Assembly (NCBI RefSeq): GCF_938029485.1
Contig: NZ_CALHGC010000382.1
Location: 1-7,281, forward strand
Source of the DNA: an uncultured Treponema sp.
GTDB taxonomy: Bacteria > Spirochaetota > Spirochaetia > Treponematales > Treponemataceae
Reading direction: 5' to 3'
DNA: 7,281 nucleotides
This document shows, piece by piece, positions 1 through 4,924 of this stretch. The position numbers and the translations under genes are program-made. Position 1 is the stretch's first letter. Each line of letters starts with the position of its first letter. Below the pieces are notes generated by a model, which ran no database searches, had not been told where the DNA came from, and saw only the letters and a program-made list of their open reading frames with translations.

Positions 1-492
1 GAAGATTTTGAACCGTTCTATCCCGATCGTATTGCCGGCAGAATCCTCGGTATGGGCGATATTGTTTCGCTCGTCGAAAAAGCGCAGGAAAATATCGATG
101 CGGAAGAAGCCGCCCGCTTGCAGAAAAAGATGGCGACGGAAACGTTCACCCTTTCCGATATGCTCGACCAGCTTGAAAATGTCGAAAAGATGGGCTCGAT
201 TGAATCCATGCTCGATATGATGCCCGGGCTTGCCGGTCAAATTTCCGCAGAGGATATCGATAAAGCGGGCTTTAAGCGGCAGAAGGCGATTATCCAATCA
301 ATGACGCTCAAAGAGCGGGAAAATCATCACATCATCGGGCCGCCTCGCCGCAAACGCATTGCAAAAGGGTCGGGAACCTCCGTCGCCGAAGTGAACAAGC
401 TGTTAAAACAGTTCGAAAAGACCCGCCAAACGATGCGGAAAGTTGCAAAAAGCAAAGGGCTTCAAGCGCGGCTTATGGGACTGATGGGGTAG
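1..492 (+). CDS. ffh: Signal recognition particle protein Ffh, C-terminal part (5' end outside window)
   Basis: Ffh is the GTPase of the signal recognition particle; it binds 4.5S RNA and hydrophobic signal sequences of nascent proteins and delivers ribosomes to FtsY at the membrane. The reading frame is open from base 1, giving 163 visible residues of a protein that is normally about 440-450 long, so the N and G domains lie upstream. What is visible is the end of the G domain (EPFYPDRIAGRILGMGD) followed by the methionine-rich M domain: Met-containing helices around visible residues 45-75, then the RNA-binding signature RRKRIAKGSGTS at about 116-127 and the VNKLLKQFEK helix. The protein ends in the usual LMGLMG-type tail, so the C terminus looks intact. 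The gene is noticeably more GC-rich than the genes to its right, as expected of a conserved housekeeping gene. No clear hairpin terminator follows the stop codon. Confidence 0.96.
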   Translation, partial: EDFEPFYPDRIAGRILGMGDIVSLVEKAQENIDAEEAARLQKKMATETFTLSDMLDQLENVEKMGSIESMLDMMPGLAGQISAEDIDKAGFKRQKAIIQSMTLKERENHHIIGPPRRKRIAKGSGTSVAEVNKLLKQFEKTRQTMRKVAKSKGLQARLMGLMG

Positions 493-519
493 GGTACCGC
501 TTCCACAGAAATTTTCTAC

Positions 520-536
520 TTATATAACTATATAAC
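520..536. repeat. AT-rich tandem/inverted repeat upstream of the lipoprotein promoter
   Basis: The octamer TATATAAC occurs twice head to tail (521-528, 529-536). The same stretch is a perfect 7-bp inverted repeat, TTATATA (520-526) and TATATAA (529-535) around AC. It ends five bases before the proposed -35 box at 542, where an AT-rich upstream element or an operator would sit. The repeat is seen directly; a role is inference, and short AT-rich repeats arise easily by chance. Confidence 0.4.
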
Positions 537-541
537 GTAAT

Positions 542-571
542 TTGAAAAATTGAGAATGTACTGATTATGAT
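542..571 (+). promoter_or_regulatory. Candidate sigma-70-type promoter for the lipoprotein gene
   Basis: TTGAAA (542-547) and TATGAT (566-571) each match five of six consensus bases and are separated by 18 bases. Transcription would start near 578, leaving a leader of about 35 bases that contains the strong AAGGAGG ribosome binding site (601-607). The position between ffh and the next gene, with no other candidate nearby, supports it. It was found by eye only. Confidence 0.5.
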
Positions 572-612
572 GAATTCTGATTAACAGCACTTATCGACCA
601 AAGGAGGATATT

Positions 613-1341
613 ATGAATAACTTTTTAAAAACCGTTTGGATTCCGGCTATTCTCTGTGTATTCTGCCTCACAGCCTGTACGACATTGCCGTCTAAGGCAT
701 TGTATACGGAACCGGCAGTTGCAGGGGTTACGGTTAATACAACAAATAATCAGTTTGACGTTGTCTACACTATTGACTGTTGTGTAATGCCTCAATCTAA
801 AGACGATTTTATCAGTTTCAAAGTCGATACGATGCTATATACCTACCGGCTCGATTTTTCCGTAAATCATGGAATGAAGGCTATACTTGATCGGTTTTTT
901 ACCATAAGCGATATGGCTGATTCCAAGAACAGAAAGAATGGAACACAATATCTCGGTGAAGCGACGCTCTATGCTTATGCAGTATCTGCAGACACGGTAG
1001 GCAGGCTCATCGTTAGGGGAAAAAATCCCAACTATGTGCGGTTCGGCTTTTTACTGAAAGACGGAAAAAAATATCTATTGCTTGAAGGTTTCCATGTAGA
1101 GACCCTTGATGGGAAATTGGCAGTAGATGACTATATCGACAGTATTCCATTTCATTACGGCGACATAAAAAAGGCATATAACTTTTTTAACGATACGGAT
1201 CAGCTTGAAGAAAAACGGCAAAAGCAGCTGCAAATAGCCATCGCTGCAAAAAAGGCTGAAAAAGACAGGCCGGCGGCAGGTGACACACAAGCGCCCGGTA
1301 TAATTTCAAGTTCTGAAGAATCTTCTGCTGAAAATCAATAA
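613..1341 (+). CDS. Predicted lipoprotein of unknown function
   Basis: The 242-residue product begins with a classic lipoprotein signal peptide: a short charged start (MNNFLK), a hydrophobic stretch at about residues 8-19, and the lipobox Leu19-Thr20-Ala21-Cys22. Signal peptidase II should cut before Cys22, which would be lipidated and anchored to a membrane. The mature part is mixed alpha/beta in character (about 30-195), followed by a Lys/Glu/Gln-rich probable helix (about 196-215) and a Ser/Glu-rich, probably disordered tail. I recognise no enzymatic motif or named domain, so no function is given. The start is well supported by AAGGAGG five bases upstream and by the signal peptide beginning exactly there. 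It has its own candidate promoter and is 120 bases from ffh, so it is probably a separate transcript. Confidence 0.85.
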   Translation: MNNFLKTVWIPAILCVFCLTACTTLPSKALYTEPAVAGVTVNTTNNQFDVVYTIDCCVMPQSKDDFISFKVDTMLYTYRLDFSVNHGMKAILDRFFTISDMADSKNRKNGTQYLGEATLYAYAVSADTVGRLIVRGKNPNYVRFGFLLKDGKKYLLLEGFHVETLDGKLAVDDYIDSIPFHYGDIKKAYNFFNDTDQLEEKRQKQLQIAIAAKKAEKDRPAAGDTQAPGIISSSEESSAENQ

Positions 1342-1363
1342 ATACAAGCCGTTTTTCTTCGCG

Positions 1364-1372
1364 TGTTATATA
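1364..1372 (+). promoter_or_regulatory. Candidate extended -10 promoter for comF
   Basis: TG (1364-1365), one base, then TATATA (1367-1372) forms an extended -10 element. No good -35 box is found at the usual distance, which extended -10 promoters can tolerate. Initiation near 1379-1381 would put the hairpin at 1382-1408 at the very 5' end of the message. The call rests on this short match alone. Confidence 0.3.
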
Positions 1373-1381
1373 AGCTCTATA

Positions 1382-1408
1382 GCAGGGATGGGGAAGCATC
1401 ATCCTTGC
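1382..1408 (+). promoter_or_regulatory. Leader hairpin directly upstream of the comF ribosome binding site
   Basis: GCAGGGATG (1382-1390) pairs with CATCCTTGC (1400-1408) over nine base pairs, one of them G-U, around a nine-base loop. The GGGGAG ribosome binding site of comF begins at 1410, so the stem is nearly stacked on it. No T-run follows, so it is not an intrinsic terminator. It could stabilise the 5' end or tune ribosome access. Confidence 0.45.
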
Positions 1409-1420
1409 AGGGGAGATTAT

Positions 1421-2200
1421 ATGAAACGCATAGCGCCTTTGTATCACGTGAAGAATGTATTACGTAAATGTTACAGCGGACTTTTGTGCCCTCAGCCGTG
1501 CCTTCTCTGCGGAAAGATAAGCGAGGCAGGGCTGCCGCTGTGCAGCCATTGTATTCGAACGGAATTTGAGCCGTATATCGGTTCCGATGATTTGGAGCAT
1601 TTGCGCCGAGCCGAGCCTCGCTGCAAGCACTGCGGAAAAATCCTCATTTCCGAGCACGAGTATTGTACCCGCTGCAGGCTGACTGACGACGAAACCGCAG
1701 AAAAACCGCGGCCTGCTTGCGATCGTATTTTTACTCTTTTCCCCTATATCGGGCTTGGACAAAAATTGCTGCCTGTGTGGAAGAACAATAATATCCGTAC
1801 TTTTTCCACCGTATTTGCACCGCTTATTCACAGTCTTTGCACACAACATCCGGGGCTTGCAAGTCTACCGCTTGTACCGGTGCCGCCGCGCCCGAAAAAG
1901 CTGCGGGAAAAAGGCTGGGATCAAATTGAAGATCTTGCGAAGGATTTAGCGGTTTATCCGGAATTGACAATATACCGGTGTTTACGGCGTCAGGACGGCA
2001 TTCCTCAAAAGAAACTGTCCAAGGCCGACCGTGCAGTGAATTTACGTGGGAAAATTACATTTTCGGCGAAGACCATTCCCGGCAAACTCATACTGCTCGA
2101 TGATGTAATGACGACCGGTGCAACGCTTGAAGCTTGTGCCCGTGCATTAAAAGCTGCAGGATGCAAGGAAGTCTTCGGGCTCTGTTTATTTTTCGACTAA
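1421..2200 (+). CDS. comF: ComF-family phosphoribosyltransferase with N-terminal zinc-ribbon cysteines
   Basis: ComF proteins are cytoplasmic phosphoribosyltransferase-fold proteins, needed for DNA uptake in competent bacteria and often linked to processing of incoming single-stranded DNA; they are also common in species with no known competence. The 259-residue product has two cysteine clusters, Cys27-x2-Cys30 with Cys41-x2-Cys44, and Cys68-x2-Cys71 with Cys82-x2-Cys85, fitting two zinc sites. The C-terminal half carries VPVPPRP (152-158), the REKGWDQ segment (162-168) and the PRPP-binding loop LLDDVMTTGAT (225-235), all in family order. Length is normal. An in-frame ATG at 1388 would add 11 residues, but the ATG at 1421 has GGGGAG (1410-1415) at good spacing, and the earlier ATG lies inside a leader hairpin, so 1421 is preferred. 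It follows the lipoprotein gene by 79 bases and probably has its own start of transcription. Confidence 0.9.
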   Translation: MKRIAPLYHVKNVLRKCYSGLLCPQPCLLCGKISEAGLPLCSHCIRTEFEPYIGSDDLEHLRRAEPRCKHCGKILISEHEYCTRCRLTDDETAEKPRPACDRIFTLFPYIGLGQKLLPVWKNNNIRTFSTVFAPLIHSLCTQHPGLASLPLVPVPPRPKKLREKGWDQIEDLAKDLAVYPELTIYRCLRRQDGIPQKKLSKADRAVNLRGKITFSAKTIPGKLILLDDVMTTGATLEACARALKAAGCKEVFGLCLFFD

Positions 2201-2225
2201 ATTGCAACACGGTCAAAAATGAATC

Positions 2226-2254
2226 TTGCATTTAGCCTTAAATTGGTGTATAGT
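2226..2254 (+). promoter_or_regulatory. Candidate promoter for the vanZ-like gene
   Basis: TATAGT (2249-2254) matches five of six -10 consensus bases and lies 17 bases after TTGCAT (2226-2231), which matches only the TTG of the -35 consensus. Initiation near 2261 would give a leader of about 160 bases before the ATG at 2420. As mntA follows only 24 bases after the vanZ-like gene, this promoter might also serve the first toxin-antitoxin module. Confidence 0.35.
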
Positions 2255-2419
2255 TCTGCAGTTTGTGATTATCAGCCTGATGCGGAATGGAGCCTGTTTC
2301 GGCGGCACAGAAAGCAGCGGCGGTTATTTTATATTGGTCGGCATACTGCCTGTTGAAAAGACAAGGCTGTTGTGTTAACGGGTGAGGTGTGCTCTCATTG
2401 TCTTTCAGAGGTTGTAATA

Positions 2420-2812
2420 ATGATACTGAAGAAATGTATTGCTTGTGGTATGCGCTGTATGTCGATTTGTATCGCCGTTGTTATCTTTCTCCTTTCTGCG
2501 CAGTCAAAGCTGCCTATTCCGGAGACCGTTTCTTTTCCCGGATTGGATAAGTTCTTACATGCATGTGCTTTCGGGAGCTTCGCTTTTACGCTTTCTTATT
2601 GGTTTTCTACCGATAAGTGGCTTGGAAAACCGCTCAAATACTGTACGATTGTCTGTTGTATTGTTGCTTGCTATGGTATTTCCGACGAAATACACCAAAT
2701 CTTTGTTCCCGGGCGTGATGCTTCTCTATATGACTGGTTTGCCGACTGTACCGGTGCGGTTTTAGCGGTATTTGTACGTCTAGGGATGGTAAAATTCTGC
2801 GTGAAAACTTGA
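2420..2812 (+). CDS. VanZ-like integral membrane protein
   Basis: The 130-residue product is a small VanZ-family membrane protein. VanZ itself gives low-level teicoplanin resistance in some enterococci by an unclear mechanism; most chromosomal family members have no known function, so resistance should not be inferred. About four hydrophobic segments are visible (roughly residues 14-28, 46-62, 73-87 and 105-122). Family motifs are present in order: LDKFLHACAFG (42-52), YGISDEIHQIFVPGR (85-99), and the Asp105 to DCTGA (109-113) segment. The ATG at 2420 has AGAGG (2407-2411) eight bases upstream; an in-frame GTG at 2372 would add 16 residues without such a site, so the shorter form is preferred. 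The next gene begins 24 bases after its stop, which suggests co-transcription with the MntA-like gene, though no functional link is obvious. Confidence 0.85.
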   Translation: MILKKCIACGMRCMSICIAVVIFLLSAQSKLPIPETVSFPGLDKFLHACAFGSFAFTLSYWFSTDKWLGKPLKYCTIVCCIVACYGISDEIHQIFVPGRDASLYDWFADCTGAVLAVFVRLGMVKFCVKT

Positions 2813-2836
2813 TTTTTAGGAAAAAAAAGAGCGTGA

Positions 2837-3244
2837 ATGAATACCGCAATTATAGAAAAGCTTACCGCCTTTTTTGACGCTAAGCCTGAAATTATCCTTG
2901 CGATGTTGTACGGTTCGTATTCACGCGGGACTCAAACCGAAGCAAGCGATGTTGATATCGCCGTTGCGATGTCCGAGATTTTAACTCTTGATGACCGGTT
3001 GTCCTTACAATTGGAGCTGTCTCTCCTTTTAAAGAAGGAAATTGATCTGGTTGATATACGGAAGATAACGGGATTACTCCATTATAAGGTATTCACGGAG
3101 GGGGTGCGCGTAAAAACGACGCAGCCGGAAGGAAGCGCTTTGCTGCACAGACATACCATGACCGCTCTCTATTGGTACGAAGATTATTATCCTATCTATA
3201 AGCGCGGGCAGCGGCATATTCTTGAATATGCTTTTAAGAGATGA
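2837..3244 (+). CDS. mntA: MntA-like minimal nucleotidyltransferase, antitoxin of a type VII (HepT-MntA) module
   Basis: In the HepT-MntA system the MNT-fold antitoxin uses ATP to add AMP units to a tyrosine next to the HEPN active site of HepT, shutting off its RNase activity. The 135-residue product has the nucleotidyltransferase signature: Gly26-Ser27, ten residues, then Asp38-Val-Asp40, with a likely third metal-binding acidic residue at Asp70 (KKEIDLVDI). The C-terminal region, rich in Tyr and basic residues (about 105-135), fits the helical tail of MntA proteins. Length is typical. The next gene encodes a HepT-type protein, which strongly supports the assignment. The ribosome binding site is modest (AAGAG at 2828-2831). 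The last coding bases (3214-3231) form a perfect inverted repeat that may act in RNA. The family assignment is firm; that this copy is an active antitoxin is inference. Confidence 0.88.
   Translation: MNTAIIEKLTAFFDAKPEIILAMLYGSYSRGTQTEASDVDIAVAMSEILTLDDRLSLQLELSLLLKKEIDLVDIRKITGLLHYKVFTEGVRVKTTQPEGSALLHRHTMTALYWYEDYYPIYKRGQRHILEYAFKR
3214..3235 (+). promoter_or_regulatory. CUUG-capped hairpin plus U4 at the 3' end of mntA
   Basis: GCATATT (3214-3220) and AATATGC (3225-3231) pair perfectly around CTTG, followed by TTTT (3232-3235). The structure lies in the last codons of mntA, before the hepT start. It resembles a weak intrinsic terminator or an RNA-processing or stability element between antitoxin and toxin. 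As DNA it is also an 8-bp dyad with a 2-base centre and could be an operator. The short U-run makes full termination unlikely. Confidence 0.45.
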
Positions 3245-3262
3245 GACTTCTTTCACCATTTA

Positions 3263-3290
3263 AAATACTGCGCGCCGGTGGTAAATACTG
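3263..3290. repeat. Direct repeat of AAATACTG in the mntA-hepT gap
   Basis: AAATACTG occurs at 3263-3270 and again at 3283-3290, a 20-base pitch (about two helical turns), flanking a GC-rich core (CGCGCCGG, 3271-3278). The second copy ends four bases before the hepT ATG. The repeat is seen directly; an operator or structural role is inference. Confidence 0.4.
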
Positions 3291-3294
3291 AACA

Positions 3295-3717
3295 ATGAGT
3301 ATTGATAAACAAGTAATCGAAGAAAAACTTATATCGCTTAACCGGTGTTTGGAACGCATAAAGTTGCATACTCCTACAACCGTTGAGGTGTTACAAACCG
3401 ACTTTGATGCTCAGGATATTATCAGCTTGAATATTCAGAGAGCGGTGCAGATTTCCGTTGATATTGCCGCCCATATTTTAGCTGAACAGCTGCATGAACA
3501 AACGTCGACGATGGCTGAAACGTTTTTAACACTTTCTAAACACGGGCTGCTTGATGACCGGCTCGCTTCCCGTTTGGCAAAAGCGGTCGGTTTTAGGAAT
3601 ATCGCCGTGCATGAGTATGATAGTCTTGATATGAATATCTTGTATGCAATTATTACACACGAGATAGACTGTTTTTACGAATTTGCGGATACCGTTTTAA
3701 GAATTGTTAATGGTTAA
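3295..3717 (+). CDS. hepT: HepT-like HEPN ribonuclease toxin (DUF86) of a type VII toxin-antitoxin module
   Basis: HepT toxins are dimeric, all-helical HEPN-fold ribonucleases; studied members cleave RNA, including tRNA, and are neutralised by AMPylation of a tyrosine by MntA. The 140-residue product shows the family pattern: an N-terminal helix, the NIQRAVQISVDIAAHI segment (46-61) typical of DUF86 proteins, and the catalytic R-X4-H-X-Y motif as Arg101-Asn-Ile-Ala-Val-His106-Glu-Tyr108. Tyr108 is the predicted AMPylation site. The active-site residues and length are intact, so the toxin is probably functional. An in-frame stop at 3289-3291 fixes the ATG at 3295 as the earliest start. The ribosome binding site is poor (GGTGG, 13 bases away), which may keep toxin output below that of the antitoxin. 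Unlike many such pairs the genes do not overlap; 50 bases with a direct repeat lie between them. Confidence 0.9.
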   Translation: MSIDKQVIEEKLISLNRCLERIKLHTPTTVEVLQTDFDAQDIISLNIQRAVQISVDIAAHILAEQLHEQTSTMAETFLTLSKHGLLDDRLASRLAKAVGFRNIAVHEYDSLDMNILYAIITHEIDCFYEFADTVLRIVNG

Positions 3718-3807
3718 TGCTGAGTGATTGTATGCCGTTATGAATAGCATATATACGCCAATGGCATTAGTATATTCTGTTTATTGTTGATATATCCTTT
3801 TTGGGAT

Positions 3808-3828
3808 GTTACAAGCGGTACGTTACAA
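3808..3828. repeat. Direct repeat GTTACAA, 14-base pitch
   Basis: GTTACAA occurs at 3808-3814 and 3822-3828 in the gap between the modules. Two closely spaced short copies could be half-sites for a regulator. Only two copies are seen, so this is no iteron array or CRISPR. Confidence 0.3.
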
Positions 3829-3832
3829 TGTG

Positions 3833-3849
3833 AGCGATGATAAATCGCT
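3833..3849. repeat. Small inverted repeat AGCGAT/ATCGCT
   Basis: AGCGAT (3833-3838) and ATCGCT (3844-3849) are perfect inverted copies around GATAA. No T-run follows, so a terminator is unlikely. The short stem may be chance, though it lies five bases after the GTTACAA direct repeat. Confidence 0.3.
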
Positions 3850-3910
3850 GCAGCTTCATATTTGGAAGACACTGTGTCCGGTTTAGGCATTTTTAAATTA
3901 TTTCGAAAAA

Positions 3911-3928
3911 AACATAAAGAATTATGTT
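3911..3928. repeat. Perfect 7-bp inverted repeat AACATAA/TTATGTT
   Basis: AACATAA (3911-3917) and TTATGTT (3922-3928) flank AGAA. An A-run precedes it (3905-3912), so on the minus strand the RNA would be a hairpin followed by a U-run, like a weak terminator for minus-strand transcription; no minus-strand gene needs one here. An operator for the second module is the alternative. Confidence 0.35.
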
Positions 3929-4000
3929 CTATTTGATCCATGCAGAGAGTTTAATGGCTGTCGTTTCTCACATATTGCGCCATAGTAAAGGGTATGAAAG

Positions 4001-4031
4001 CTGACAACTGCCGTTTTGTCAAAAATATATA
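4001..4031 (+). promoter_or_regulatory. Weak candidate promoter for the second MNT/HEPN module
   Basis: CTGACA (4001-4006, five of six bases) and TATATA (4026-4031) are 19 bases apart, slightly longer than ideal; reading ATATAT at 4025 gives 18. Initiation near 4038 would leave a leader of about 80 bases before the ATG at 4117. If real, it could also drive pepM and ppd downstream, as no later gap is large enough for another promoter. Confidence 0.28.
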
Positions 4032-4116
4032 TCCTTGTGCATTTTTGATTGCGAGTTTTTTACAAAGCAAGAACTCATTTCCACCCTGTGATAAAAAAAT
4101 TTTATATGGATGTACG

Positions 4117-4425
4117 ATGCGTCTAGCCGAAGAAAGTAAAAATGCTATCATCGCTTCCGTTTGTCAATATTTTTCTCAAGCGGAAAAAATTATTCTTTTC
4201 GGTTCCCGCGTTGACGATAGTAAGCGGGGAGGGGATATCGATATACTGGTACAAACGCCTGCTGCTTCCGCTATAGCTTTTGAGGCAAAGTTACGGACGG
4301 TTGCCGCTTTGCAACTCAAGCTCGGAGAACAGCGGATTGACCTGCTTACTACGACCGGCACTGCGGATAACCGTTTAATTGTACAAAATGCGTATCGGCA
4401 GGGTGTTGTCTTATGGACGAAGTAA
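4117..4425 (+). CDS. Minimal nucleotidyltransferase (MNT domain protein) of a second HEPN/MNT module
   Basis: The 102-residue product is a minimal nucleotidyltransferase. It has Gly29-Ser30, nine residues, then Asp40-Ile-Asp42 (ILFGSRVDD then KRGGDIDILV), and a third acidic residue at Asp75 (EQRIDLLT), giving the usual metal-binding triad. In MNT/HEPN pairs such proteins are antitoxins; in the studied type VII system they AMPylate the HEPN partner. The frame is open back to an ATG at 3994, but residues before Met at 4117 look nothing like the family, and the product from 4117 begins directly with the first helix (MRLAEESKNAI), as usual. The ribosome binding site is weak (GGA at 4108-4110). 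It overlaps the following HEPN gene by 13 bases, a tight translational coupling typical of such pairs. It differs clearly from the MntA-like protein at 2837 and is not a recent duplicate. Confidence 0.85.
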   Translation: MRLAEESKNAIIASVCQYFSQAEKIILFGSRVDDSKRGGDIDILVQTPAASAIAFEAKLRTVAALQLKLGEQRIDLLTTTGTADNRLIVQNAYRQGVVLWTK

Positions 4426-4913
4426 TAAAACTGAAATGTGCTTCTGCGCTGGAAGAATGCGGGAAGCATATACAACGGATTAATACGGCACTTAAACTGT
4501 TAGATCCAGTGTTTCCGCTGACAGAAGATCGATTGAATGCCTTATCAGATGAGCAAACTGCTGTTTTGGATCAGTTCTTATATCGGTTTGCAAAGTTACA
4601 AGATTGTATCGGCTTGCGGTTAATTCCTAGCGTATATGTGCTATTGGAAAATGATACAGTGGTGCGCTCGTTTATTGATATTCTGAATCGGCTTGAAAAA
4701 CTCGATGTTTTGACGTCGGCAAATGATTGGCAATATTTCCGTTCTTTGAGAAATAATGTTGCGCATGAATATCCTGAGCGGGCAGAGGATATTGTCAACG
4801 CAATCAATGCTCTGTATGCGTCATGGAGTAGATTTATAGCGTTATACATGAAACTTGCAGCAACGGCAGAGAAATTGATTGGCAGGGAAGATGCAGGGGT
4901 GTATTTTTTATGA
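4413..4913 (+). CDS. HEPN-like protein with R-X4-H-X-Y motif, likely toxin partner of the second MNT
   Basis: The 166-residue, probably all-helical product contains Arg113-Asn-Asn-Val-Ala-His118-Glu-Tyr120 inside SLRNNVAHEYPE, the same R-X4-H-X-Y arrangement that forms the RNase site and AMPylation tyrosine of HepT. Earlier it has helix QFLYRFAKLQDCIG (54-67), seen in a different group of HEPN proteins encoded next to MNT genes; it lacks the DUF86 pattern found in the product of 3295-3717 and is longer by 26 residues. The HEPN assignment rests on the motif, the helical character and the overlapping MNT gene. RNase activity and toxicity are inferred, not shown. The start overlaps the MNT gene by 13 bases and has AGGG (4400-4403). 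Its stop lies 11 bases before the preferred pepM start, so expression of the phosphonate genes may depend on transcription through this gene. Confidence 0.75.
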   Translation: MDEVIKLKCASALEECGKHIQRINTALKLLDPVFPLTEDRLNALSDEQTAVLDQFLYRFAKLQDCIGLRLIPSVYVLLENDTVVRSFIDILNRLEKLDVLTSANDWQYFRSLRNNVAHEYPERAEDIVNAINALYASWSRFIALYMKLAATAEKLIGREDAGVYFL

Positions 4914-4924
4914 GGAATATAATT

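Larger units (their letters stand above)
3718..4116. other. 399-base intergenic region between the two MNT/HEPN modules
   Basis: No convincing gene is found on either strand. Minus-strand frames at 3738-3941 and 3951-4151 lack ribosome binding sites and family resemblance, and a + strand frame starting at about 3807 gives only 26 residues. What it does hold: a direct repeat GTTACAA at 3808-3814 and 3822-3828, a short hairpin at 3833-3849, a perfect 7-bp inverted repeat at 3911-3928, and a weak candidate promoter near 4001-4031. The stretch is AT-rich compared with the coding regions. It probably carries the control region of the second module and may mark an insertion boundary. Confidence 0.5.

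Noticed and set aside
18..209. 63-residue minus-strand frame inside ffh
   Set aside because: It lies antisense to a clearly conserved ffh frame and has no family resemblance; its Ser-rich composition is what antisense of such a coding frame gives.
1460..1849. 129-residue minus-strand frame inside comF
   Set aside because: It is antisense to the cysteine clusters and middle of comF, whose frame is strongly supported; no motif and no promoter are seen for it.
3808..3828. CRISPR or iteron array
   Set aside because: Only two 7-base copies with a 14-base pitch are present; no regular repeat-spacer pattern exists anywhere in the window.
3738..3941. 67-residue minus-strand frame in the gap between modules
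   Set aside because: It is the only sizeable frame there, but has no ribosome binding site before its ATG, no recognisable domain, and spans the inverted repeats.
3994..4116. Extended N terminus for the second MNT protein (start at 3994)
   Set aside because: The 41 extra residues do not resemble MNT proteins, which start directly with the first helix; the ATG at 4117 gives a full-length domain.
3951..4151. 66-residue minus-strand frame at the start of the second MNT gene
   Set aside because: It overlaps the supported start of the MNT gene and lacks a ribosome binding site and any family pattern.
4176..4475. 99-residue minus-strand frame across the MNT/HEPN overlap
   Set aside because: It is antisense to the nucleotidyltransferase motif region and shows no motif of its own.
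4710..4737. Promoter-like TTGACG with AATATT, 16 bases apart, inside the HEPN gene
   Set aside because: The -10 part is poor (four of six) and it lies inside a coding frame; not strong enough to claim a separate pepM promoter.
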